This document shows positions 54,758 through 64,000 of a DNA stretch of 64,000 nt, one piece after another; position 1 is the stretch's first letter, and each line of letters opens with the position of its first letter. Location of the stretch: positions 2,531,972 to 2,595,971 of the forward strand of contig CM067077.1 in NCBI GenBank assembly GCA_033980235.1, read 5' to 3'. This DNA is from Diadema setosum. Lineage: Eukaryota > Echinodermata > Echinoidea > Diadematoida > Diadematidae. Below the pieces are notes generated by a model that was not told the DNA's origin, ran no database searches, and was given only the letters and a program-made list of their open reading frames with translations. The translations under genes and the position numbers were made by a program.

Positions 54758-55910
54758 TTAGGTACAGAAATCATATAGTTATACATGTACATAGCTTTTG
54801 CTCATTGTTATAGCTCAATCATGGCCTTGGTAAAGGTGTCCAGTATTTCACAGTTGATCCAACATACCAACCAGCATATATTTAAGCTGACTGTGTTATA
54901 CCGGGATGTATCCAGGTATACACTCACTTATTTGTACACACAGGTTATCATCAAGGATATCTCATTCAGGTACATTTGAAGCCTTGTCAGGCAGATCATA
55001 CTCTTGGTGTCTTGTACATTGACAGGAAAGTTTTCACAAACATGATCAGGTATGAAGTTTGTTGATGTTTCGACAGTTTCAATAGATGCTGACACAACAT
55101 CTATAGGTAATTGGGATATGCAGGTCACATATCATGGAATATGATATTTTGGTTGTAGGTAATATGATTACATTAGTTGGATTATATGCAGTTGCTTTTA
55201 GAAGAGATGATGTGTTTATAATCTTTGTACACAGGTTAATCATTTGATATGACAGTGTAAAACTGATTTCTATGTACAAGTATGTTCTAATGATGAAACC
55301 ATGTAACTTTGTTATATTGTGCATTGTTTGTATGCATGACATGACATTGCAGTATTCAGTGTTGCTCAATTACATGCAATTCCAGTATGCTGTAATTAAC
55401 AAAGCAGCAGTGACTCACGAGAGTGTTAGATTGGTATAAGTTGAATGGTACTAAAGTCGTACATGTTTTATCACAGGTTGTGATGATGATATAGCCATAG
55501 CATACCTTGTTTATGTTTTCTTAACAATACAGCAACCATGGTTAACTCATGCATTTGCAAGAGTGAATTGGAAGAGGAATGTACAATACTGTTCCAAAAT
55601 ATTGTGCCAAGGTAAGAGTCCGTGTTTGTGTTGTAAATGTAAATGCATTCTTTTTTTTTTGGGGGGGGGGGGGGAAAGTGTTACAGATACATGTGCATAG
55701 TAGGCCCTACTATCATTTCTAGGCACTTTATTGTTTCGCGGAGGAATATGTAAATACAATTTTTGTACAAGTAACGAGTTTGACAAGATGACCGAGATCG
55801 ACCAAACACCTTGTTTGAGAGTCTGGGTATTTTTAGTGGTTATGATGGTTCGTTAGGCCAAGTTAACCTCCGTAACACAATGTGATATAAAATGAATGAG
55901 TGATTATCCC
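54758..55910. other. Unassigned non-coding stretch
   Basis: No gene is supported. The trinucleotide-like CAGGTA or AGGTAA recurs loosely between 54900 and 55480. A T-run followed by a G-run lies at about 55650-55676. Confidence 0.4.
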
Positions 55911-56265
55911 CGCGTTCACATTGGTCCCCGCGACGCGGGGAAAGTCCCGAGCTGTGGGATTTTCTCCTCAAAAACCATAATGTGAACGCTCGCTGGGACT
56001 TGTCCCCTCGTCCTCGCGAAGCAAGTTGGGTACGGGGACAAGATTTGGAGGGGAGAGTGACCTTGGGGCGCAATTGATAGCGTCCAGCTGTGGTCATCAA
56101 ATGTGCGCATGCGCTATGCCTGGATTCAAGTGGCAGAGCTCGCTCCAAGCCCCAAAATGCCCCCACAGCTCGGGGACAGATGAGATACCAATGTGAACGG
56201 TCAGTCATAAAAAAGATAAGATCTCTTGTGGCTGTCCCCGCGACGCGGGGACCAATGTGAACGCG
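55911..56265. mobile_element. GC-rich MITE with 31-bp terminal inverted repeats
   Basis: The left end CGCGTTCACATTGGTCCCCG (55911) is matched by an inverted right end finishing at 56265, with one mismatch over about 31 bp. Each end contains the palindrome CCCCGCGACGCGGGG. AATGTGAACG motifs also occur inside, near 55980 and 56190. A minus-strand frame of 153 codons crosses the element but shows no domain. No clear target duplication is seen, so the superfamily is open. Confidence 0.75.
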
Positions 56266-57149
56266 CTGACCAAGAGTATGGTTGATAATGACCACCCTCA
56301 TTGAACCTCACAGACAGTTAAGTCAGTTTCTTCAAGGTGGCCACAAGTGAGGCCAGTAATTCTTTGTGCTTTGATGATAAAAGAAATGCTGGAGTAATGT
56401 CTTTAACAGTGACTCATTTTCAAAAGAATGACATATATGCTTATGCAAGTGCTATAGTTTGTTTGACACACCTGTTCAGTGACGGTTCAAAAAAGGAATG
56501 GGGGGGGGGGGAGGGGAGGGCGTATGGTAGAGCACATCGGGCATGTGACCTGCTCTGCATTATTTGTTAAAACAAAAGAAATAAAATGGCAAAAATGAAA
56601 GGGACGTGCACCTCCCCCATTTCGTTTTGTGAAAGCGCCCCTTTAAGGAATTCCTGGATGTGCCCCTGCTGTTAGTGTGCACACCCTAAAATCATAGGTA
56701 TTCAAATGTGTATATTGTATGTATCCAAAGAAAGAGGAATAAATTCTGTGTAACCAGTGACCTAAAACCGATGATTGCTTTAGCCTCATTTTTGTTGCAG
56801 CAAGTACAACACCTAATGAACATCACATGACATTCAACCACACACAAAGGCTACACAAAGAGGTGAATCTCTATTACAAAATTTACTTGAAAGCACACGC
56901 AAATGGAACACATTGCTGTACATGACTGTGGAGACATTTGCTTTGTCTGGTCACACCATTTGAAATAGGAGTAAGAAACAGACTCTTATTGTAACAGATT
57001 TTGTGTGAAGTGAAAGAATGCATCATGACATTGCTATGCTGCACACGTGTCATTTATCAGCTCTCCCTTTACCAACGTCAACGCTTGATCATGAGATTGA
57101 TGTGAGAAAGAAGAGTGAGAACAGTACCCATAGCGAAATAAATGTGGTC
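56266..57149. other. Unassigned stretch with a G-rich tract
   Basis: No gene is recognised. The G-rich run at about 56500-56520 (twelve G, then AGGGGAGGG) could form a G-quadruplex. Confidence 0.45.
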
Positions 57150-57960
57150 TGCAGATGGCCATCTGCAGGCCATCCGATAGCTATCCGATGCTATGCCATC
57201 CGATAACTATCGGATGGCAATTTCACATGCAAATTAGTTACCATCAGCAAGCCATCGGCTAGCAGATGGCTTGCTGATGGGTACATTTCCCGATGGCTTG
57301 CTGATGGGTACATTTCCCGATGGCTTGCCGATGGGTACATTTCCCGATGGCTTGCTGATAACACTGCGGATGGCTATACCTACTGGCCATCCGATGGCTA
57401 TCCGGTGGTTATCCGATGGCTATCGGATGGCAATTTCACATGCAAATTAGTTACCATCAGCAAGCCATCCGCTAGCAGATGGCTTGCTGATGGGTAAATT
57501 TCCCGATGGCTTGCTGATGGTAAATTTCCCGATGGCTTGCCGATGGGTGCATTTCCTGATGGCTTGCTGAGAGCACTGCGGATCGCTATACCTACTGGCC
57601 ATCCGATGGCTATCCGGTGGTTATCCGATGGCTATCGGATGGCAGTTTCACATGCAAATTAGTTACCTTCAGCAAGCCATCCGCTAGCAGATGGCTTGCT
57701 GATGAGTACATTTCCCGATGGCTTGCTGATGGGTGAATTTCCCGATGGCTTGCTGATGGGTAAATTTCCCGATGGCTTGCTGATGGGTAAATTTCCCGAT
57801 GGCTTGCTGATGGGTATACATTTGCCAATGGCTTTCCGATACATGGGTACCATACATTTTCCGATGGCTGATAGCACTATATACACGTATGGATGTATAA
57901 CACACCTGTACATACTAGCCACCCGCAATGGCTTGCTGATGGGTACATTTCGAACACACT
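57150..57960. repeat. Minisatellite with 27-bp units in about 212-bp higher-order repeats
   Basis: The basic unit GATGGCTTGCTGATGGGTAC plus ATTTCCC is about 27 bp. Blocks containing TATCGGATGGCAATTTCACA start at 57208, 57421 and 57633, giving a higher-order period of 212-213 bp. Because 27 is divisible by 3, several frames stay open and encode ISKPSGNLP-type repeats; these are not considered genes. Confidence 0.9.
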
Positions 57961-57965
57961 CTGAA

Positions 57966-58922
57966 GAGTCTCTTCTGCAGGCTTGATGACCATCTGGTAC
58001 CTCATGACCTCTTGGCCACCATCAGGTACGGTATTTGGGTACCGTATCTGAACTTTGATTTGCTCAGTTTTCCCATCCATAATTGCTAGAGAAACATTAG
58101 TACCGGTAGCAGGAATTCCTCTTTCCACTGTCCATTCTCATGGAAGATTAGCTGTAGATTCAAATTCAAGCTGTTGGGGAGCTAGGCTGTAGCTGCTCCA
58201 TCATGTAAAATCAAATGAAGAAATCCGCATGCATCCACAAACCACGTCACAATCCTTGTACGTTATAGTAATAGGACAATTTCTGGCTGGTGTATCCGGT
58301 CACACGAAGTCAGCACCTTTCTGCAGGAATCTCTGTTAAGATCAATTTTCAATACGTCATTGCCACAATCCACGCAGAGACTCTATCATCTCGGTTCATA
58401 GAGATGTATAGGCCTACTAGTACCGGTACTATAATTCCCAGAAATATCTTAAAGTCCGATTGGTATAAGACTTACCATTGCGCAGGTATATATCCACTGC
58501 ACTAACACACACAGTCCCACTCATAGTAATTTGCGTAAATATGTCTCATGGAGCTTAACATATCACATGGCAGGAGTTAATTGACACAATTTCCGATGCA
58601 AAAACGTTTAGGCTCCACTCCTGATACTATGTAACATTGCTTGGTCCTTTTAGAGACTGCCATTAACATCTTGCGGGTTCACAATCACTCACCATTCAGT
58701 TGGTACCGGGTAATCATGTTCGATTCATCATCTTCTAGCTGACACTGGATACTACTAATATAAGGCTCATACTGAACATTGCAGCTACACTTGATCCACC
58801 ATAATTGCAGGCTCTTCAGTTTTCACACAAAGTTAGGACATTCTGTTACTGTGTGACATTAAAATATGGGATAAAATGAGAAACTTGCTTACCTGCTGAT
58901 AAGAATGATGGAGGAGAGACAT
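57966..58922 (-). CDS. Possible four-exon minus-strand coding sequence inside the foldback element
   Basis: Reading the minus strand, exons 58922-58893 (ATG, 10 codons, MSLLHHSYQQ), 58771-58693 (YEPYISSIQCQLEDDESNM..), 58496-58476 (21 nt) and from 58127 (VERGIPATGTNVSLAIMDG.., GGQEVMRYQMVIKPAEETLQ) are all open. Each junction has AG acceptors and strong donors (GTAAGC 58892, GTGAGT 58692, GTAAGT 58475). Phases are 0, 1 and 1, so the joined frame has no stop. Acceptor pyrimidine tracts are weak. The last exon runs on into the minisatellite, so the true 3' end is unknown. I do not recognise the product. It may be a gene fragment captured by the element, a gene into which repeats have grown, or chance. 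Confidence 0.3.
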
Positions 58923-59199
58923 AGACTCTACTGGAGTTGTGCATGGAGTGGTGTAGGAATGATGATGGCCAACGGTTATTTCAAAGCTGGTTTAACCAGG
59001 GAGGTGGGCACCTCATTGGTCTAACCACAAGGTCATCATCACACCATACAGTCTCTCCCCCAGTCTCTTGGCCTGGCCCATACATTTTCTTAATGACACA
59101 CAAATATATATTGTATATGAACTCCTGGTTTCAAAGACTGTGTTTGCTGATGTCTTCCTGGTGATACAAATGATCAGATTTTTGAAACTACAAGTTTTC

Positions 59200-59655
59200 T
59201 GATGGCTTCCTGATAACTGTTTTTATTTGCCAATGTCATCTTGATGGTTGATGCTTTGCCACCAGTAAGACATCAGCTACCTGATGTCTTCCCGATGGTT
59301 AGGTGAGAAGCTGTTTAAAAAACCGAGTTTGCTGATGTGCTCCTGATAGTTATCAATTGGCCATCGGCTAGCCGATGTCTTGTCGATAACTGGGTTAGAA
59401 ACGATCAGAAAGACATCAGCTACCTGATGTCTTCCTGATGGTTAGGTGAGAAGCTGTTTCAAAAACTAAGTTTGCTGATGTGCTCCTGATAGTTATCGAT
59501 TGGCCATCAGCTAGCCGATGTCTTGCTGATAACTGGGTTAGAAACTATCAGGAAGACATCGGGTAGCGGGTGATTGCTGATAGCTACCAAATCACTGCCC
59601 AAATGCTATCCGATAACCATCGGATGATCATCCGATGGCTATCGGATGGTATTCT
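59200..59655. repeat. Right minisatellite block, about 141-bp period
   Basis: The segment with GACATCAGCTACCTGATGTC occurs near 59269 and again about 141 bp later, each followed by TTAGGTGAGAAGCTGTTT. CTAGCCGATGTCTTG and CCATCCGATA-type motifs link it to the left block. Confidence 0.85.
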
Positions 59656-59795
59656 TTTTTGGTATGGGTATGAAGGGTTTTATACTTATTGATAAAGCTG
59701 TTAGGTTTCTGAAACAGTTTGTGTGTGTGTTGTGTGTGTGTTCACTGGACATGGTACAACTGTATAAGAGTTACAGGGTATTTGTCCGCACTTAA

Positions 59796-60151
59796 AGGGG
59801 AAGGCTAGTAACTGATCAGTGGGAATCAGTGGAAATGCTGGGAGAAGATTGTTCCAATCCTTATGGATTCATTCAAGAGTTCTTCGTATATCTATTCTTG
59901 TGTGAAAATGATTTGCTTTAGAACGGTCTCATATTCAAGTAATGTGCAGATTAATGCTCCGTCACTGACCAGGGACGCTAACCTGGAAGCATTAAACTGC
60001 ACATTACTTGAATATGAGACCATTCTGAAGCAAATCATTTTCACACAACAATAGATATACAATAAACTCTTGAATAAATCCCACAAGGATTGGAACAATC
60101 ATCTCCCAGCATTTCCACTGATTCCCACTGATCAGTTACTAGCCTTCCCCT
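59796..60151. mobile_element. TTAA-type foldback MITE, copy 2
   Basis: Same family as 35046-35403. Intact TTAA duplicates flank it (59792-59795, 60152-60155) and the ends read AGGGGAAGGCTAGTAACTGA. The non-palindromic centre is reversed relative to copy 1, so it inserted in the opposite orientation. Confidence 0.88.
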
Positions 60152-60155
60152 TTAA

Positions 60156-60572
60156 GTGAAATAATTATTGTTTCTAACCAATGACTTCGTTACATCCCAT
60201 ACAACACATGTATGCCTATCACAAACTTTGTCCTTACTGTACCTATCAATTCTGCACCACTCTGAATCATGCTTGCATGCGAGGCACGCAAGAGTTCGTT
60301 CCAATCTGCATACACATCCACTACATGTGTAGGCAAAAAAAAAAAAATGATTGTGATTTCTGAGGCTATTAGTTATCATGTTACTTGCAAAACTTCTTAG
60401 AAACGTGTCTAGAAGGTTAAGCAGTACATGGAGTAAAGATGAACTCAGAATGGAGCAGAACTTGAGTGTGGAAGAGTGTATATAGCACATCCACAGCTAG
60501 ATATGATTTAAGACCAAACCACAAAAGTGAACTTGCTTAGAATGAAACATACTGGGGAAGAATGATGTTTAA
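60156..60572. other. Unassigned stretch
   Basis: No gene is supported. An A-run lies at about 60336-60348. Confidence 0.4.
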
Positions 60573-60800
60573 AGGCCAAGGGGATGGCTAGTAACTGATC
60601 AGTGGGAACGTAGGGGATGATTGTTCCAATCCTTGTGGGGTTCATTTGAGAATACATTGATATCTATTGTGTGAAAATTGTTTCCTTCAGAATGGCCTCA
60701 TATTCAAGTAATGTACAGTTTGATTACCCGTCACTGTACAGGCATGCTAACCTGGAAACATTAAACTGCACATCACTTGAATATGAGACCATTCTGAACA
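60573..60800. mobile_element. TTAA-type foldback MITE, copy 3, truncated
   Basis: A diverged copy of the same family starts after TTAA at 60569. It keeps CTAGTAACTGATCAGTGGGA and the centre but loses the right end, which is replaced by an (AAAC)n microsatellite at about 60798-60818. Confidence 0.8.
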
Positions 60801-60884
60801 AACAAACAAACAAACAAAAATCACAGAAGAATGTACCAAACCATCTTTATTTTACAAAATGATCATCTGTCGTGGCCCATGTGC

Positions 60885-61130
60885 AAAATATGGTGATGAT
60901 GGTTTACACTAATGAGGATACGGAATGAAGAATATTTGACCTCTGACCCCATTTTACACAGCCAAGATGGCATCTAAGCAAAAAGTGGGTAACTTGTGAA
61001 ATGATTCTTGCAACATTGTCCTTACGGTTGCAAAATATGTGAAAGATAGGACATGTATTCACAAAGATACAGGAAAAACACTTGACGTTTGACTTTAATT
61101 TACCTACCCAAGATGGAGTCGGATGAAGTT
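60885..61130 (+). repeat. Diverged single copy of the B repeat
   Basis: GTGCAAAATATGGTGATGAT, CAAGATGGCATCTAAGC and AAGATAGGACATGTATTCAC match the B blocks of the 1-27 kb array. It lies far from the array, so B belongs to an interspersed family. Confidence 0.8.
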
Positions 61131-61309
61131 GTACACTGTTAGAACGCTGTGTAAAATTTCGTTGTTTATAATATTGTTGTTTAAAATTCTAAACAATGTT
61201 GTTTAAATACAGAAAATTGGAGCTGGAATGCCTTAAACAGCGGTTGTTTAAAAACAATTCGGAATGATTGTCCAAACAATTAAACATCGTTGTTTAGAAA
61301 TTGATGGGC

Positions 61310-61489
61310 AAGAGTCATGTGATAGTCATGAACCAATCAGCGGGCCTGCATGTATCCTTCGTCGCAATCGATCGCCGGGCCGCCAGGCGCAGGCGGCCAC
61401 CGCGCCTCACACACACACTAACACGTACACGTACATCACACGTTTATGTACATTGTACGTATTGCTATATTGTAGCGCGGCTATTCATC
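61310..61489 (+). promoter_or_regulatory. Candidate promoter or 5' UTR with CCAAT box
   Basis: ACCAATCAGC at about 61332 fits an NF-Y CCAAT box. It is followed by a short CpG-rich stretch (61350-61405), unusual in this AT-rich window, and a CA-rich tract. It lies just upstream of an open exon-like segment. No TATA box is obvious. Confidence 0.35.
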
Positions 61490-61593
61490 ATGATGGTCGG
61501 CGGTGACGATGACTGCAATGCAGCTATATGGAGTTACGAACATTCTCAGCAAATGGGATCTAGCTACAGAGGAACTTTGCCAGTCATTCCAAG
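61490..61593 (+). CDS. Candidate first coding exon of an unidentified host gene
   Basis: From ATG 61490 (a second ATG follows at 61493) the frame encodes MMVGGDDDCNAAIWSYEHSQ and a further 14 codons to VIPR. It ends at a usable splice donor, CCAAG then GTATTT, at 61593/61594, in phase 2. A CCAAT-box, CpG-rich segment precedes it. I do not recognise the protein, and no downstream exon in the window joins in phase with certainty. It could be chance. Confidence 0.3.
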
Positions 61594-61599
61594 GTATTT

Positions 61600-62540
61600 A
61601 TTTATTTAACTGATTGTATATAGTCTACATCGCTTCATGCCCATCGAGATCTGTAATTTGCATGATGTATGAAGCTAGTCACGGCTAACGCTTTGGGTTC
61701 TTGGCTGGGCTGCGCTACTCCTCGCCTTCATGCATGTAACGTTAGAATTAGATCTAACAAACTGTAATGTTAAGTTAGGTCGATCGCATCTGTAACACCG
61801 CTACCGGTACGTAAACATTATGTTTTTCATCCAATTCGTGCTTGTATAAACACTTGCATAATTCAATCCTTACATACATTTTCAAAACTTCACATGAAAT
61901 ACGAATTTCTTTTACAAAAAATAATCATCTAAATCAGCGTAGGCCTACGGAATATTCCCATTGTTGACACAGTAGTCAGTACAGTAGCCTATTCGTTGTA
62001 CAATGTAGTTCTATCTGAACAGTAACAGCTGGCACCGTATCACATCATGCACAATTATAGGCGCAGTGTCCGAGTTCGATAATGTAGAAATCTAACAAGT
62101 TAGTTAGGCATAGGGTCTAACGTGACGGTTATAGGGCCTAGCTGGGCAATGCTAACCGGCTAGGGCCTAGTCAAGGGCTAGGGCCTATATTTTAGACTGC
62201 TGTGCTAGTGCTGCTAAGTTCAATTACACAATGACCTGTTCTCGATCACTTCCTACCTCATAATTTAGAACTTATGGTTGGCTGTATGATAGCCCTACTA
62301 CATCGACCACCCTCTTGTATGTAATAAACCGACCGTGTATTAATTGGCGCACTGAACGCTTAGTACGCACTTCACTGCACGCAAAGCACATAAAAATGGA
62401 TTGGCTTTGACTGCATGTTGATGAGGATGGTGTGGGAAAATGCGAAAATTCACCGTTCATTAACTAAGTTAATGGTTTTAATTTAATCAAGGACAAAATT
62501 TCGAATGAATATTTTCACCGAATCGTAATGTAATGTCTAT
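61600..62540. other. Unassigned stretch, possible intron
   Basis: No open frame with splice support is seen. If the exon at 61490-61593 is real, this would be intronic. Confidence 0.3.
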
Positions 62541-62546
62541 GGAAGT

Positions 62547-62765
62547 TTCTAAAAAGCTTCGTACAACACGGTGTTCAATACAACTTGGTTTGCGTGCATT
62601 GTCAATGCAAAAACAGCGGTCGATCTCAATAAGGAGCGTTACTGCGGGGAGCTGAAACGAGGCCACGCAAGTTCGACGGCGATATCAGTTTTTGCACTGA
62701 AACTTCGAATCGAAAAGGGAACAAAGGCATTTGATAGCCTAGCTCTGGATTTTCTCAATCACGTA
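62547..62765 (+). other. Open segment of uncertain coding status
   Basis: An open frame without a good ATG reads TVFNTTWFACIVNAKTAV and ends in SLALDFLNHV before CACGTAG then GTCAAG, a weak donor. Composition is less AT-rich than its surroundings. Its phase does not match the exon ending at 61593. No family is recognised. Confidence 0.2.
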
Positions 62766-62925
62766 GGTCAAGTTTTTTGCATGAATTTCAGTGTTAAATA
62801 TATATTCTTATCAAGCAAATAAACATTAGGCGGTCAATGAGTAGTAGGTCCAACCGTACAACCAAAATCTACTGTAAACGTAATGAACCCCCTAAAATCC
62901 AATACTAAAGTGCAAGTTAAGTTCT

Positions 62926-63017
62926 GCTACTTTTGCTGGAGCAATTCATTCTTTACTGAGCATCATTGCCATCAATGATGCTCGATGAATTAAGGTCTAC
63001 GTAAGCTTCCAGCAGAA
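62926..63017. repeat. Imperfect inverted repeat with a perfect 11-bp hairpin
   Basis: GAGCATCATTG (62958-62968), loop CCAT and CAATGATGCTC (62973-62983) form a perfect stem. Flanking CTGCTACTTTTGCTGGA and TCCAGCAG extend it imperfectly. It is probably a small MITE. Confidence 0.55.
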
Positions 63018-63499
63018 AAAAAAAAGGCCTAAAACCCCTATAGAAAATGAAGATATAAGACAGAAAACAGATTGTGGTGTTTTTAACGCACAACGTCTAG
63101 TCTATGCACCACACGTATTGCCTGTAGTAATACAGGTAATATACCACCTTTAGTAGAGTTCTATTTCTTTCGTGTAGGTAGGTTGTTTGGAACCAATTTT
63201 TGGCACTTATGTCACTTTCGAATAAGTTTCTATGCAAAGATTAGGAGCTTTCTTCTCAGTCTGTCAAGATTTCCATGCCAAACGAAGCACATTGTGCAAG
63301 TTCACACAAACTTGTGAGAAAAATGTTTATAGAATGAACATTTTTGCAGAAGCTAATGATCATGCATAATTCACTCCATCATTTATGTTTTTGTTATTAA
63401 CTTTAGTATTACATTTTTTTTTCTATTTGGTTTATAGCATTCTTTCTGGGCCACCCTTAATATGATTACAAATGCAATCTTGTTCCCTAATTTGTACAG

Positions 63500-63658
63500 A
63501 TCAAGCAAGACTTCAGCCAGGAGATCATGGCTGAAGACAGGATGTTTGCAGCATGGCCATGTATGCTGACAAAGTACTCTAGTATGGGGAATCAAGATGT
63601 CCATCGTAGCAAACGCTGCTTATTCGTCACATGGGTGACACCGATGGCCTTTCCCAAG
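63500..63658 (+). CDS. Candidate internal exon, unidentified protein
   Basis: A 159-nt segment of 53 sense codons lies between a good acceptor (TGTTCCCTAATTTGTACAG) and a donor (CCCAAG then GTACAT). Both borders are in phase 0. It reads IKQDFSQEIMAEDRMFAAWP, continues CMLTKYSSMGN and ends VTWVTPMAFPK. No domain is recognised. Because the acceptor, donor and open frame coincide, it is a better exon candidate than others here, but without transcripts it stays tentative. Confidence 0.35.
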
Positions 63659-63821
63659 GTACATTTTGAATAGTATTGCTCTGTGTAGAGATTCTAATCT
63701 ACAGCCCCAGTACCACCCTTTCCTTTTTTGCATTTGAGTAACAACATTAACAAAATACTTACAGTATGTACATGACTATTAAAAAAAAAATTGTTAGACC
63801 GAGAAATTCATTCAATGCTTG

Positions 63822-63993
63822 TTAATTAATTTCTAAGACTTTCGCAAAAACCTGCAAAAACTGAAGTGGATCTGTAATTTCAAAGCCAATCCCTAAATCA
63901 AAGAGATCATCTGGGCTCTTGATGACTCTGCTTTGTCCACCATTCAACTTGCATGTCATGTTCCCGTATTTGGTTTTGTTGCCGATTCGACAT
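63822..63993 (-). CDS. Possible terminal exon on the minus strand, unidentified
   Basis: A minus-strand frame open from about 63993 to TAA at 63822-63824 encodes CRIGNKTKYGNMTCKLNGGQ, then SPDDLFDLGIGFEITDPLQF and VFAKVLEIN. The balanced amino-acid composition is unlike the AT-rich junk around it. A donor-like GCAG/GTTTTT lies inside, so the exon might end earlier. The window ends 7 bp beyond, so the 5' part cannot be seen. I do not recognise the family. Confidence 0.25.
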
Positions 63994-64000
63994 CATGGGC

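Larger units (their letters stand above)
57150..59655. mobile_element. Second minisatellite-filled foldback element, GATGGCTTGCTGATGGG family
   Basis: Two minisatellite blocks (57150-57960 and 59200-59655) of related CCATCCGAT/ATCGGATGG motifs flank about 1.2 kb of unique sequence. CCATCCGATAGCTATCCGAT near 57171 is matched in inverted orientation by ATCCGATGGCTATCGGATGG ending near 59650. The design (inverted ends, self-complementary minisatellite, unique middle) parallels the element at 27421-29359, but the sequences differ. Exact ends and target duplication are not resolved. Confidence 0.6.

Noticed and set aside
55840..56301. 153-codon minus-strand frame
   Set aside because: It spans a MITE including both terminal inverted repeats, so it is incidental to the GC-rich element.
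57610..57986. Open frames encoding ISKPSGNLP-type repeats on both strands
   Set aside because: A 27-bp minisatellite stays open in several frames. There is no independent coding evidence.
61130..61300. GTTGTTTAAA-rich segment as a distinct element
   Set aside because: The motif repeats loosely in both orientations, but no ends, period or target duplication can be defined.

Overview
The window looks like a repeat-dominated stretch of a eukaryotic, metazoan genome. There are no bacterial operons, coding density is very low, splice-like signals occur, and almost everything recognisable is a eukaryotic transposable element. A large Helentron-type element with a C-terminal endonuclease, many TTAA- and TA-targeted MITEs, foldback elements and a Ty3/Gypsy relic together suggest a marine invertebrate, possibly a deuterostome such as an echinoderm. 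The species is an inference and cannot be proved from the window.

Layout. (1) 1-27420 is an array of about 12 related units of 1.2-3.6 kb, with a clear 2.56 kb period in places. Each complete unit has an A block (paired TGACGTCA motifs, Z-DNA-like CGCGCG tracts, a GAA tract at its end) and a B block (12-bp-stem hairpin, then an internal dimer carrying TGACCTTTGACC motifs). One unit is inverted, giving a kb-scale palindrome centred at 19920-19925. Two copies of a tRNA-like insert lie at 21.8 and 25.7 kb. (2) 27421-29359 is a foldback element with terminal inverted repeats (TIRs), built of ACTGGT/ACCAGT minisatellite, inserted cleanly into a B block that resumes at 29360. (3) 30.6-32.2 kb is a set of nested palindromic MITEs. 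(4) 33.0-36.5 kb is a 1.55 kb tandem duplication; the second copy carries a TTAA-flanked foldback MITE that also occurs near 59.8 and 60.6 kb. (5) 37.2-40.8 kb holds several minisatellites, including a 38-bp array (38774-39575) whose units look like 5' splice sites. (6) 41002-51231 is the main coding region: a nearly complete Helentron polyprotein of about 3,400 codons. In order it shows a PHD finger, a herpesvirus-tegument-like ubiquitin protease domain, two OTU domains, a basic 18-residue repeat tract, a DUF6570-like region, a HUH Rep nuclease, a PIF1-family helicase and an EEP endonuclease. It is broken by one stop and two frameshifts, and one endonuclease catalytic motif is altered. (7) 51232-51985 is a piggyBac-type MITE inserted in the TTAA that forms the Helentron stop codon. 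(8) 53436-54003 is a decayed Gypsy reverse transcriptase/RNase H fragment. (9) 54.5-56.3 kb holds two more MITEs. (10) 57.15-59.66 kb is a second minisatellite-filled foldback element that encloses a possible four-exon minus-strand coding sequence. (11) 61.3-64 kb has candidate host-gene exons, with a CCAAT-box region and canonical splice sites, that I cannot assign to a family.

How the genes work together. The only clear gene system is the Helentron. Rep and helicase would drive rolling-circle transposition, EEP would nick DNA, and the three predicted cysteine proteases with the PHD finger would act on ubiquitin or chromatin. All functions are inferred from motifs. The other elements are non-autonomous and depend on transposases not seen here.
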